DNA of 64,000 nt, taken from the NCBI RefSeq assembly GCF_024701375.2, contig NZ_CP113910.1, positions 3,410,001-3,474,000 of the forward strand. The letters are read 5' to 3'. Below the pieces are notes generated by a model. That model saw only the letters and a list, made by a program, of their open reading frames with translations. It was not told where the DNA came from and did no database searches. How positions within the stretch are numbered: position 1 is the stretch's first letter; each line of letters starts with the position of its first letter. This DNA is from Streptomyces sp. KMM 9044. Its GTDB lineage: Bacteria; Actinomycetota; Actinomycetes; Streptomycetales; Streptomycetaceae. Position numbers and translations under genes: made by a program. This document shows positions 19,551 through 27,803 of this stretch, one piece after another.

Positions 19551-20726
19551 TCACCCTGTCAGGAGCAGGCAGCGGTCCCAGGGGGCGGTGATCGCCGTGT
19601 TGACGGGGTCGGTGAGACGGACCAGGTGGATACCTGCCGTGCCGTCCATCAGGCCGGCGCCGACCGGCAGTCCGTGGTGGTCCAGGTGCTTGTTGAGCCG
19701 GACGTTCAGGCGGCGTAGATGCGACGCGAGTTCGTCGTCGAGGGCGTCGGCGGCGGCACGGGATACGGTCTGTATGAGCCCCGCCCAACCGTGGCAGGGC
19801 GATGCGTCGGTGAGCTGGGCGAGCTGCTGGTCGTCGGCCAGACATCCGGCCAGGGCCTGCTCAGCTTGCCGTTGCCGGTCACGGTCGCCGAGGGCGAGGC
19901 CGGCGAGTTGCTGGGCGCGGGCGATGCCGGGGGTGCCGTAGCACCAGGACGGGCGTCTCGGTCCTGGACGCTGGAGCTCGGAGCTCCGGTGTTCGGCTCG
20001 GGTGATCAGGTCCGGCCACCAGGCGCGCGAGCCGGTGCCGTTGCGCCACCGGTCGAGCCAGTCGCAGATCCGGGTGATGGCTTGCGTCTGTCCAGGCACC
20101 GTGTGGCCGTGTCGCAGGGCCGTGGCCAGCAGCGCCAGCGGCCCGGCGATGCCGTGGGCGAGGCCGAAGTTGCCGTGTCCGCCGGGCCATCGCGGCGTCG
20201 GTCGCAGATCGGGGCTGTCTCCCGTCCACCAGCCGGGCAGACGTTGCGCTTCGAAGGTGATCGGTTCCGTCAGCCGCGCCAGGTAGACGAGGACGTCCCG
20301 AAGCTCCGTCTTGTGGCCGCGGTGCAGGTGGTACACGCCCAGCCCGGTCAGTCCGCTGATGAGGTCGTACTCGCCCAGGGTGGGCAACGCGCCGCGATCC
20401 ATGCGGGCGTGTGCACGCTGGAGTCGTTGGCGTGTGACGTCGGCGAGGTGTGTGTCCAGGGTCGCCAGGGCGCGAGCGGCGGTGTTCGTGTGCGTGAAGC
20501 TGAGCACGTACGCGACGGCCGGAGCGCCCTCGTACAAACCGCATGCTTCGGCGGCGGCCTGGATAGGGCCCTTGAGCATGGCGGCGGCCCATGGCCGGAG
20601 CGCGTCCCTGTCGTCTTCACCGGTGTGGGCCCTGACGGCGTGCAGCAGGGCGACTCCCGCCGCGCCGGAGTACAGCGACTGCCCCCAGCCGGGCCCGGTG
20701 GGTGTGGGCGGCGCGTCTTGTTTCAT
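19551..20726 (-). CDS. LanC-like lanthionine cyclase
   Basis: 391 aa, ATG 20726 overlapping the LanB stop (ATGA). LanC hallmarks: LYSGAAGVALLHA near residue 18, GHGNFGLAHGIAGPLAL (residues ~190-206), the zinc ligands WCYGTPG and SPCHGWAG, and a final GLMDGTAGIHLV. LanC adds cysteine thiols to dehydroalanine/dehydrobutyrine to form lanthionine rings. The companion precursor in this cluster has Cys and Ser in its core, as required. Confidence 0.92.
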   Translation of the reverse strand: MKQDAPPTPTGPGWGQSLYSGAAGVALLHAVRAHTGEDDRDALRPWAAAMLKGPIQAAAEACGLYEGAPAVAYVLSFTHTNTAARALATLDTHLADVTRQRLQRAHARMDRGALPTLGEYDLISGLTGLGVYHLHRGHKTELRDVLVYLARLTEPITFEAQRLPGWWTGDSPDLRPTPRWPGGHGNFGLAHGIAGPLALLATALRHGHTVPGQTQAITRICDWLDRWRNGTGSRAWWPDLITRAEHRSSELQRPGPRRPSWCYGTPGIARAQQLAGLALGDRDRQRQAEQALAGCLADDQQLAQLTDASPCHGWAGLIQTVSRAAADALDDELASHLRRLNVRLNKHLDHHGLPVGAGLMDGTAGIHLVRLTDPVNTAITAPWDRCLLLTG

Positions 20727-23700
20727 CAGCGGCTCTCCCCCGGCCAGGCGGCCCATGCGACGGCGGACTGACGGGCAAGGCGGCGGCAGATCCTCTCGTC
20801 CTCCCGGTCCAGGCCACGCAGGCGGTTGTGGTGCATGTGCAGCAGGGACTCCAGGACGGAGTCGAGGTCCATGCCCGCGGCGAGGCGCTCGCGATACAGC
20901 GCCAAGGCCGCGGCGCGACGGTGCCACGCCTGGGCCAGCCCTTCGCCCCAGCCGCGGGCCCGAGGCGTTGTGCGGCGAACGAGTTCGATGGCCTGGTCGC
21001 TGACGCCTCGCTCGACGCGGGCTGGAGGTGCGGGGCGGTTCGCCAGCCACTGCATGCCCTCGTCGGGGCCGAGCAAGCCGCAGGCGATGTCCACCATGCC
21101 GACCGCGGCGAGCGCGCGTCCGTCGATGCCGTCGGCTGCGGGGCCCTGCAGGGCGGCGAGGGCGTAGGCCGAGTCGGCCGTGAAGACCGCCTCGGCGCTG
21201 CGCAGGGCTGCACCTGGTCCGTAGCGGCCGATCTCCGGGGTGTACGTGTCGAACACGAGCCCGCTGCTGAGCCCCTGGCGGCGCAGCCCGGCGGCCCATT
21301 GGCCGACCAGCTCGGTGGAGGCGGCGTACTGCCCGGGACTGCGGGTGCGGATGCGCAGACGCAGGTGGTCGAAGTCGTTCGGGGTGCGGTAGCGGACGAA
21401 CCACCACTCGGGTGTGCCCGGGAGTTGGGCCACGAGCCGCGCGAGGTGAGTGCCGATCAGCTCCTCGAACTGTTCGGGGTGGCTGTAGATCTTGGCGTTC
21501 AGCCAGGGTGCCTGTACCGCCCCCGGTACGGGCCCGAGGGTGCTGTTGGTGAGCACGGGGAGGAAGCCGGAGAGCGGGTCGGGTATCGGCCGGCGGGTGC
21601 CGGTCATCGGCAGGGCGATCTCGTGGACGTGGCCGCCGATCCAGCCGTAGGTCTCCTCGGCCGGCGCCTCCGTCAGCACGGCATGGCCTTCCCGGTCCAG
21701 GTGGGCGCGTAGGACGGTGGCGTGTGCGGGCACGTCGAGTTGGAGCCGACGTGTCCGGTCGTCCTCCCGCAGCTCGACGGCACCGTGGCAGTGCCACCGC
21801 TTCCGCCACCGGCCGAGGGCGTCGGTCCACTCCCGCATGTCCGCGCCGCGGCTTGGAAGGTCGTCGGCGGTCAGGTTCCAGCGACTGGGAGAGAGGATTA
21901 CGCGCCCGTAGCGGACGCGCGGCAGGAACGGCAGCCGTGCACCGTGCGGCCCCCAGTCGAAGCTGGTCCAGGCAGGGCCGAAGGAGCGGGTCAGGTGCGC
22001 CAGGAACCTGGCCAGGGGCGGGGGTTGCTTGTCCAGGGCCATGGCGTGGAAGACCTGCGGGTCCACCAAGCGACGGCGGGAGATACTGACCAGGTACAGC
22101 CGGGTGTGCGTGGCCGTGACCGCGAGGTCGTCGACGTCGATGACCGTCGGCGCGGTGTCATCCGGGCTGCGGTGCTCGCCCAACGGGATCACGTGTGGAA
22201 GATAAGCGGGGATGCGGGCGACGTTCTCTGTGTGCGGGTACAGCGGCGGGAAGGACAGCTGCGCGGTCAGCGCGTTCTCGACGCCCGTGGGAACTTGGCG
22301 GTAGACCTCGTCGAGTCCCGTGCCGGTGGCGACCGGAGTGAACCGGGAGGTGAGCGTTCCCGCAGCGCGTGCCGGTGTCACCGTGAGCGTGAAGTCCCCG
22401 TCCTCTAGGGCGGACAAGCTGTCGGCGTGCAGGCGCGCGCACATCTCCACGTGGGGTGGTGCCTCCTGCCCGGTCGGCGCATCGCCGGCCAAGCGGTCGA
22501 TCAGGTCGTCGGTTAGAACGATCTCTCTGCTGCCGCCGACCAGTGCCTGCCAGGCCACGGCCAGCAGCCGCTCGTCCCGCTCGGAGACTGTCGGGGGCGG
22601 TGCGGTCATCCGGCTGCCGGGGTACTCGGCTGGATAGCCGAGCCCGGACGCCGGGTCGACGACCTCCTTCACCGGCACGAGCGTGCCGGTGCCATACCGC
22701 TCCCAGAACGCGACCTGGTACTCCTTCCACACGCCCTGACCCGCCGGTCGGCGCGTGAGCCGCAGTAGAGCATCGGCAGCCCTCTCCATCTCCTGCGCGA
22801 TCCTCTCGGGGATCCGTACCTCGGCGTCCAGCCTCAGGTCGACAGCCAAGGAACTTCGACCCGCGTCGGAGAGCCCACGCAGTCGACCCGTGAGTTCCTC
22901 CCGAGCTGGCCCTTGCGCGCTCGCCGGGCGCCGATTGTGCTCGTGTACGGCGCGTTGCACCGCTTCCAGCTCGTCCAGAACCGTCGCGACCTCCGGCACC
23001 GTGCCCGCGTCCGCGCCGTGCAGTCGGTCAATCAGGTGGGACAGCGGATCGGTGTTGGTCAGCGGCGCGCGCAAACTGGTGATCAGAAATTTTTCGCGCA
23101 CCAGCGCCCCGAGCAGTGTGCGGATGTTCTGCGGCTCGGTTCGGGGGAAGGAGGCGGCCAACTGCTCGGCGAGGGCGGCGAAGCGGACCGGTCGGCGTGC
23201 CACGTCCTCGATCACGCGGACCGCGCTGGTGCGCCGGATGGTGGCGCCCATCGGTCCGCCGTGCGGGACATGCAGCCGCCCGCCGCGGCGCGCCGCCAGG
23301 TTGTTCAGGACGACATCCAGGCGCTCCAGCAAGATCGGGCACGCCTCCAGACGAACGATGACGTCGTCCAGCCACTCGGTATCCACCCGCGCCACGGCCT
23401 GGTGTGCATCTCCCCACCTCACGTGTGGCGTCGAACCCACGCTGGCCGCGGTGACTCCCGCGAAGAGGCCGAACGGGGTCGGTCGCCCGGTGGCGCGCAA
23501 CAAGTAGCGGACGGTGGCCATGGCGGCGCGCCGGACCTGCTTGGAGCGTGTCGGCTGTCCTGCGCAGATCGCGTCGACCCGCGTGGCGAGATCACCGCTC
23601 GCCTGCCGGACGGCATCGGCGAACCGCGCATCGGCCCACACCTGCCTCAGCCACCTGCCGCACGCCTCCGTGTCGGACGGGTCAGGCCACCATGTCGGCA

Positions 23701-23776
23701 GACCCGTCAGCGGCATCGCGGCGGCTCGGAGCAGCGCCGCGCCTGTGTGCTGGTAGAGCTTTCCGTCGCTTCCCAT
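20726..23776 (-). CDS. LanB-type lantibiotic dehydratase
   Basis: 1016 aa from ATG 23776, selected because GGAGG is 7 nt upstream; the ATG two codons earlier (23782) is too close to it. Residues ~1-730 match the glutamylation domain of LanB enzymes (RYLLRATGRPTPFGLFAGVT; AFWERYGTGTLVPVKEVVDP). From ~residue 760 a SpaB-C/thiopeptide-type elimination domain follows (WWFVRYRTPNDFDHLRLRIR, VFDTYTPEIGRYG). The protein should use Glu-tRNA to dehydrate Ser/Thr in the precursor. The full-length two-domain form means no separate small SpaB-C protein is needed. Confidence 0.93.
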   Translation of the reverse strand: MGSDGKLYQHTGAALLRAAAMPLTGLPTWWPDPSDTEACGRWLRQVWADARFADAVRQASGDLATRVDAICAGQPTRSKQVRRAAMATVRYLLRATGRPTPFGLFAGVTAASVGSTPHVRWGDAHQAVARVDTEWLDDVIVRLEACPILLERLDVVLNNLAARRGGRLHVPHGGPMGATIRRTSAVRVIEDVARRPVRFAALAEQLAASFPRTEPQNIRTLLGALVREKFLITSLRAPLTNTDPLSHLIDRLHGADAGTVPEVATVLDELEAVQRAVHEHNRRPASAQGPAREELTGRLRGLSDAGRSSLAVDLRLDAEVRIPERIAQEMERAADALLRLTRRPAGQGVWKEYQVAFWERYGTGTLVPVKEVVDPASGLGYPAEYPGSRMTAPPPTVSERDERLLAVAWQALVGGSREIVLTDDLIDRLAGDAPTGQEAPPHVEMCARLHADSLSALEDGDFTLTVTPARAAGTLTSRFTPVATGTGLDEVYRQVPTGVENALTAQLSFPPLYPHTENVARIPAYLPHVIPLGEHRSPDDTAPTVIDVDDLAVTATHTRLYLVSISRRRLVDPQVFHAMALDKQPPPLARFLAHLTRSFGPAWTSFDWGPHGARLPFLPRVRYGRVILSPSRWNLTADDLPSRGADMREWTDALGRWRKRWHCHGAVELREDDRTRRLQLDVPAHATVLRAHLDREGHAVLTEAPAEETYGWIGGHVHEIALPMTGTRRPIPDPLSGFLPVLTNSTLGPVPGAVQAPWLNAKIYSHPEQFEELIGTHLARLVAQLPGTPEWWFVRYRTPNDFDHLRLRIRTRSPGQYAASTELVGQWAAGLRRQGLSSGLVFDTYTPEIGRYGPGAALRSAEAVFTADSAYALAALQGPAADGIDGRALAAVGMVDIACGLLGPDEGMQWLANRPAPPARVERGVSDQAIELVRRTTPRARGWGEGLAQAWHRRAAALALYRERLAAGMDLDSVLESLLHMHHNRLRGLDREDERICRRLARQSAVAWAAWPGESR

Positions 23777-23810
23777 CCCCATGCCTCCGCCGTCAGTGCT
23801 GTGAACGAGC

Positions 23811-23840
23811 GGGGTCGGGGGCGGCAGCGCCCCCGACCCC
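23811..23840 (-). terminator. Hairpin between precursor and LanB genes
   Basis: A perfect 13-bp stem (GGGGTCGGGGGCG with CGCCCCCGACCCC) and a 4-nt GCAG loop, with no T-run. It sits between the precursor stop (23856) and LanB start (23776). It may act as a partial terminator giving more precursor mRNA than enzyme mRNA, or stabilise the precursor mRNA. Confidence 0.75.
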
Positions 23841-23855
23841 GTGCACGGGCCGTCG

Positions 23856-24059
23856 TCAGACGGCGCTGGCGCAGGACGAGGCGCAGGAGGCCGCGCACCC
23901 GTCACCCGTGCCGCACGCCTTGGGGAGCAGGTCGGCGCCGATCTCCGTGACGATGGTCAGGTCGACGTCGAACGGGTCGGCGGGCGCCTCGGGGGCGGCC
24001 GTCGCAGCGGGCGCCCCGATGGTGGCCGTCATGATCGGGCTGAGCATGGTTGCGGTCAT
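23856..24059 (-). CDS. FxLD family lanthipeptide precursor
   Basis: 67 aa from ATG 24059 (MTATMLSPIMTATIGAP). The leader contains PFDVDLTIV (residues ~29-37), a variant of the FxLD motif. The core is KACGTGDGCAASCASSCASAV, with Cys, Ser and Thr spaced for several lanthionine rings. Being directly upstream of LanB supports the assignment. A longer in-frame start at 24212 has no support. Confidence 0.9.
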   Translation of the reverse strand: MTATMLSPIMTATIGAPAATAAPEAPADPFDVDLTIVTEIGADLLPKACGTGDGCAASCASSCASAV

Positions 24060-24243
24060 CGCACTTCCTCTTCTGTCGGAAGGTTCCGAACGGTTCGTCG
24101 TGCCGCCCGGCCTGCGTATGGATTGCCGCAGGGCCGGGTTTCTGCGTTCGCACCTTGGGTGCGGCCCCTCTCCGGTTGATCGGATTCCGTGGGGGACATG
24201 GATTCGGAGCATCCGGAGAGGGGGGTCGAGGACACGGGCCGGG

Positions 24244-24420
24244 CTACCGGGACTGGCCCGCGTAGAGCGTGGTCAAGGTTGTGCCGGTCACCAGGACGGG
24301 CAGGAACAGCACCTGAAAGGTGCCGAAGCCGAACCGACCGACGTACGTCGCCGGATGCCGCAGCACCCATCCGACCTGGTCGAGCAGCTGCAGGAGCGGC
24401 CGTTGCCGCATCCGGGCCAT
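24244..24420 (-). CDS. Small membrane-associated protein of the lan locus
   Basis: 58 aa from ATG 24420, which overlaps the upstream gene stop (ATGA). The sequence includes RPLLQLLDQVGWVLRHPATY and a hydrophobic FQVLFLPVLVTGTTLTTLY segment, so it may be single-pass. No family recognised. Its coupling to the upstream gene supports it being real; it may serve immunity or export, but nothing shows this directly. Confidence 0.5.
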   Translation of the reverse strand: MARMRQRPLLQLLDQVGWVLRHPATYVGRFGFGTFQVLFLPVLVTGTTLTTLYAGQSR

Positions 24421-24827
24421 CACGCCGCCGACCTCCGTACGACTGTGGCACCTGCGGCATCGACGACCGCCCACGGCGTCGTGATCAGCGCTCCGGTCCG
24501 AGCCTGCCAGGCAGCGAGGTTCGCCCTATCCTCCTCCAGATGCCCCAGCATCACGAGCAGAGGGGTGACGATTCCGGCCGCCTTCCCCTGCTCGACCGCG
24601 GCCAAAGCGTTGTGCCAGCCCTCGCACGGGGCGCGGCTCTCGAACGGTGCCGCCCGGTCGACGTACGTCTCGACCACCTCCCAGCCGGCATCAGCCACGT
24701 ACTGCCGTGCGCTGGCCACGCTGTGGTCGCCGGCCTCACCGAGTGACGCGGGCAGCCAGGCGTACAACACCAGGCGCGTGCCCGGGGGCACCTCGTGTGG
24801 TGCGGTCTGCCTCGCACTGCCGCTCAT
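24420..24827 (-). CDS. Resolvase-N-like hypothetical protein of the lan locus
   Basis: 135 aa from ATG 24827. The fold pattern (RLVLYAWLP, ARQYVADAGWEVVETYVD, GKAAGIVTPLL) recalls the N-terminal domain of serine recombinases. The YxRxS catalytic serine motif is absent (it reads YAWLP), so it should not be a working recombinase. It heads the leftward lan operon and overlaps the next gene by ATGA. Confidence 0.5.
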   Translation of the reverse strand: MSGSARQTAPHEVPPGTRLVLYAWLPASLGEAGDHSVASARQYVADAGWEVVETYVDRAAPFESRAPCEGWHNALAAVEQGKAAGIVTPLLVMLGHLEEDRANLAAWQARTGALITTPWAVVDAAGATVVRRSAA

Positions 24828-25039
24828 TCCGCGTTACCTCCAGCCAGGTGAGTCAAGACGCCAAGGGTTCGACGCCTCGACGAAGAGCCTCGCCGGGGGC
24901 AGTCGGCGGCGGTACGCCGTCAGCCCGCCGTTCGTCCGCCGTCCGGCGGCACGCGAAAGGGCGGGGGCGCGGCGTACCGCTGCGGCTCAGGCGCAGCGAG
25001 GCTGATCGGTCCAGTGCCAAGCGGAAACGAGAAGCGGCG

Positions 25040-25585
25040 ATGGACGCGGTGGACGAAGAGCGCCTCTGCAGGCGGACGCCAATACGGCGTCATTGGGTGA
25101 AGCTGGCCGATTGCACCGAGCCTTCCGGCCTCGCGCGCAGACACGTACGAGAGTTCCTCGATGGACGAGCCGCGCCGGAGCGGATCGACGACGCCGTTCT
25201 GATCGCCTCGGAGCTCGTGGGCAACGCGCTCAGGCACACAGCCGGCGGACCGGACTGCATGTGTGTGGAGGTCTACCGAGACGTGGCGGTACTGCGCGTC
25301 CATGACGCGGGACGGGATGCCTCCAAGGTCCGGGCACGCTCCGCGGAGGAGTCGGTAGATCAGCTGACGGGCAGTGGTCTCGGGCTATTGCTCGTCGGGG
25401 AGTTGGCCTCCGCGTGGTCCGCCCGGCCGACCGCGATCGGCAAGGAAGTGGTCGTCATTCTCGCCCTGGGCTCCAACGGGCTACCCGAGCGCGACGTTCC
25501 TCCGCACATCCCAACGGTACGTCCGCCCCTCACGGCGGAGCTCCACCAACTGGACGGCGGACACGGAGAGTTCGACACCCGGTAG
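25040..25585 (+). CDS. HATPase_c anti-sigma-type regulator
   Basis: 181 aa from ATG 25040. GHKL ATPase motifs: the N-box ASELVGNALRHT near residues 53-64, the G1 box RVHDAG near residues 91-96 and the G2 box SGLGLLLV near residues 115-122. This is the RsbW-like family of stand-alone ATP-binding proteins common in Streptomyces, which regulate sigma or anti-anti-sigma proteins. The partner is not next to it. Its 3' end overlaps the convergent 2H phosphoesterase gene by 105 bp. Confidence 0.82.
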   Translation: MDAVDEERLCRRTPIRRHWVKLADCTEPSGLARRHVREFLDGRAAPERIDDAVLIASELVGNALRHTAGGPDCMCVEVYRDVAVLRVHDAGRDASKVRARSAEESVDQLTGSGLGLLLVGELASAWSARPTAIGKEVVVILALGSNGLPERDVPPHIPTVRPPLTAELHQLDGGHGEFDTR

Positions 25586-26185
25586 AGCGCGAAGCCCTGA
25601 GACCGTCTCCACAACGGGCGCGGCGGGGCGCCGACGGTTGTTGTACGCGAGGCTCAGGTGCGGCCGGAAAGCCGCCGTCGGCTTCTTCGGGGCCAAACCG
25701 ACGCTGCTCCCCGCCTTGGCCAGCGCGTGGTGCAGCCGGAGCAGGGGTTCCCAAGGGCCGAGGGACAGGCGGACGGCGCCTCGGGAGCCGGCCAGCGGCA
25801 TGGCGCGTACGGAGAACGCGGAGGGCAACAGCGCCTCGGCGTCCCGCGCCAGGCTGTCCAGCTCCCCCGGGGTGACGACGCCCGGCGTTCCGACTCGGGC
25901 GAGGGTGATGTGCAATCCGTCGGCCGGCACCGGGTCGAGGCCGAGGGGCGCTAGCTCCTCCTGGCAGTGCCCAGCGAGAGTCGCGAGTGGCTGATCATCC
26001 GGGAAGGTCAGCATCCAGTAGTACGCCCGGCTGCCGTCCGACCAGCCGGGGCGTGCCCAGTGGTCGGTCATCTCGTCGAGTGCGCTGAACGCCGCCCAGT
26101 CGTGGGCCGCGGTGACCGCCGGATCGTGCGTGTCGGCCGGGGGCTCGGCGGGGAACGCGGCGGGATCGGCGCTGAGCAGGGGCAC
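25481..26185 (-). CDS. 2'-5' RNA ligase-like (2H) phosphoesterase
   Basis: 234 aa from GTG 26185, chosen for GAAGGAG 8 nt upstream. The two HxT/S motifs of the 2H superfamily are present as DGLHITLARV near residue 105 and RPHLSLAY near residue 180. Such proteins cleave 2',3'-cyclic or 2'-5' phosphodiesters. An N-terminal region (AHDWAAFSALDEM, RPGWSDGSRAYYWMLTF) is typical of the Streptomyces version. The C-terminus overlaps the ATP-binding gene on the other strand. Confidence 0.77.
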   Translation of the reverse strand: MPLLSADPAAFPAEPPADTHDPAVTAAHDWAAFSALDEMTDHWARPGWSDGSRAYYWMLTFPDDQPLATLAGHCQEELAPLGLDPVPADGLHITLARVGTPGVVTPGELDSLARDAEALLPSAFSVRAMPLAGSRGAVRLSLGPWEPLLRLHHALAKAGSSVGLAPKKPTAAFRPHLSLAYNNRRRPAAPVVETVSGLRALPGVELSVSAVQLVELRREGRTYRWDVRRNVALG

Positions 26186-26240
26186 CCGACGTACTCCTTC
26201 GGCTTCACACTGCCCCGGAGTACGACGACACCCACGGCGC

Positions 26241-27581
26241 CTACGACGCGGATGACGCCATGGCCAGGGCCGCTGGCTGCGAGCTCCAGGTCCGGAACTC
26301 ATCGCCATAATCGCGTACCGCCGGGTGATCACGCCACGGCTCGGCCTGCTCGTGCAGGTCGCGGGAGCGTTGGTAGACGGAGCTGATCGGGGTGTCTCCG
26401 CACAGCCGCAGGGCCTCACGGCCCAATGCCATCGCGTGGTCGACGTCGGGCGTGCGCTGCTGCAGCAGCGCGGTGGCCACATCGAGGCGTACCAGCGAAC
26501 GGCTCCAGGAGGAGGACGAGTGCTCCACCAGATCGTCGATGTGCTCGGCGTCGCGCAGTACCTGGGCCGTGTTGCGCAGCGCGACGTGTGACGTGACGGC
26601 GTTGGCCAGCGTCCTGGCCCGTCCGTACGGCTCGAAGGAGATGCAGGAGGTCAGCCCGACGGGTACCTCGTGGAGGCCGGAGAGGCGGAGTGCCTGTCCG
26701 ATGGCTTGCTCGACGGCACGCCGGTCGCCGGTCTTGCCGAGGGCCCGGGCCCGGCCGTTGGCGAGCAGGCGGATGCACTGGGCGTGGCGCGGGGCTCGCT
26801 CGACGGCCGCGGCCGCGCAGGCGTCCGCCTCGTCGTACCGGCCGGCGTAGTAAAGGCTGAAGGAGAGCGTGCCGCACGCCCAGAGGTCGGTGTCCAGGTC
26901 GCCGATCTCACGGCTGAGTTCCCGGGCTTCGGTGCAGTACGCCTCCGAGAGCGCGAAGTCGCCCGTGTTCACCGCCATGTAGCCGAGCAGGCCGGAGGCA
27001 CGGGCGGCGAGGCGGAAGAGCTCCCGGCGCGTGCGTGGGGGCTGACGGCCGTCAAGGAGGGTGTGGGCGAGCTGCCGCACCTGGCGGGCCTGGGGACGGA
27101 GGACGTACGGCCCGTCCTGTTCGTACCGGCTGGCGATGCCCTCCAGCGAGGAGTCGAGGAAGGCGAGCGTCGCGTCGTCGGCGTTGGTGGCCGTGAGCTG
27201 CCGGGTCCGGGTGACGATGTCCAGCGGGTTCTCGTCGTCCTCGCGTGGCAGAGGCGCACTCGTCGCCTGCTGGCCCGTGCCCGACTCCTCGTCGCGGTCG
27301 TGCGCGGAGTCGCCGTCGTACGCCGTGGAGAACAGCTCGGACACGGGTCTGCCCAGCATGTGCTCCAGCACCCGGCAGGCGTCAGGACGGGGCAGAGTCA
27401 GCAACTCCCCGCCGTACCAGCGGTCGAACTGACGTGGAGAGACCTGGAGGGACGCCAGTCGGGGGTCTCGGTCGAGCTCTGCCAGCCGGGCGGCGGCCCG
27501 CTCGTACTGGGCGGCGAAAGCCTCGTGCGTCGTCAGGTGCCGTTGCTGGAGCAGCTGCCGAAGCAGCGTTGTCCGTGGCAT
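26241..27581 (-). CDS. TPR-type transcriptional regulator
   Basis: 446 aa from ATG 27581, with a GGAGG site upstream. The N-terminal ~75 residues (LLQQRHLTTHEAFAAQY, SPRQFDRWYGGELLTLPRP, VLEHMLGRPVSELF) match the degenerate HTH head of Streptomyces XRE/TPR regulators. The rest consists of helical repeats with A-R-LS-EIGD patterns. It diverges from an XRE-DUF5753 gene, and the two share a 222-bp control region. It may regulate the nearby peptide loci; this is not demonstrated. Confidence 0.7.
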   Translation of the reverse strand: MPRTTLLRQLLQQRHLTTHEAFAAQYERAAARLAELDRDPRLASLQVSPRQFDRWYGGELLTLPRPDACRVLEHMLGRPVSELFSTAYDGDSAHDRDEESGTGQQATSAPLPREDDENPLDIVTRTRQLTATNADDATLAFLDSSLEGIASRYEQDGPYVLRPQARQVRQLAHTLLDGRQPPRTRRELFRLAARASGLLGYMAVNTGDFALSEAYCTEARELSREIGDLDTDLWACGTLSFSLYYAGRYDEADACAAAAVERAPRHAQCIRLLANGRARALGKTGDRRAVEQAIGQALRLSGLHEVPVGLTSCISFEPYGRARTLANAVTSHVALRNTAQVLRDAEHIDDLVEHSSSSWSRSLVRLDVATALLQQRTPDVDHAMALGREALRLCGDTPISSVYQRSRDLHEQAEPWRDHPAVRDYGDEFRTWSSQPAALAMASSAS

Positions 27582-27733
27582 GGCCCACCCTCCTGGTGCG
27601 GCGTGCAGGACCGACGCGGAGGCGCGTGCCGGTAGCGCGGTCGTGGCCTGCTCGCCCATCGGTCGGCTGCGGTGCACGCCCATACGAACGTGCGACCGCG
27701 ACTCCTGACAGCATGCCGACGCAACCACTAACT

Positions 27734-27746
27734 AGGCAATATGCCT
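27734..27746. promoter_or_regulatory. Palindromic operator candidate
   Basis: AGGCA-ATA-TGCCT, a perfect dyad, lies between the divergent regulator genes, 58 bp before the XRE start. It is a plausible autoregulatory binding site. Confidence 0.45.
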
Positions 27747-27803
27747 GGTGAAGTTGACCCGTATGGGTTGTAGAGGTGTCTCCGGTACGGAGAGACTTCC
27801 ACC

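Noticed and set aside
23548..25005. Plus-strand frame of 485 codons over the lan precursor region
   Set aside because: It crosses the precursor, its hairpin and three minus-strand genes without domain or start support.
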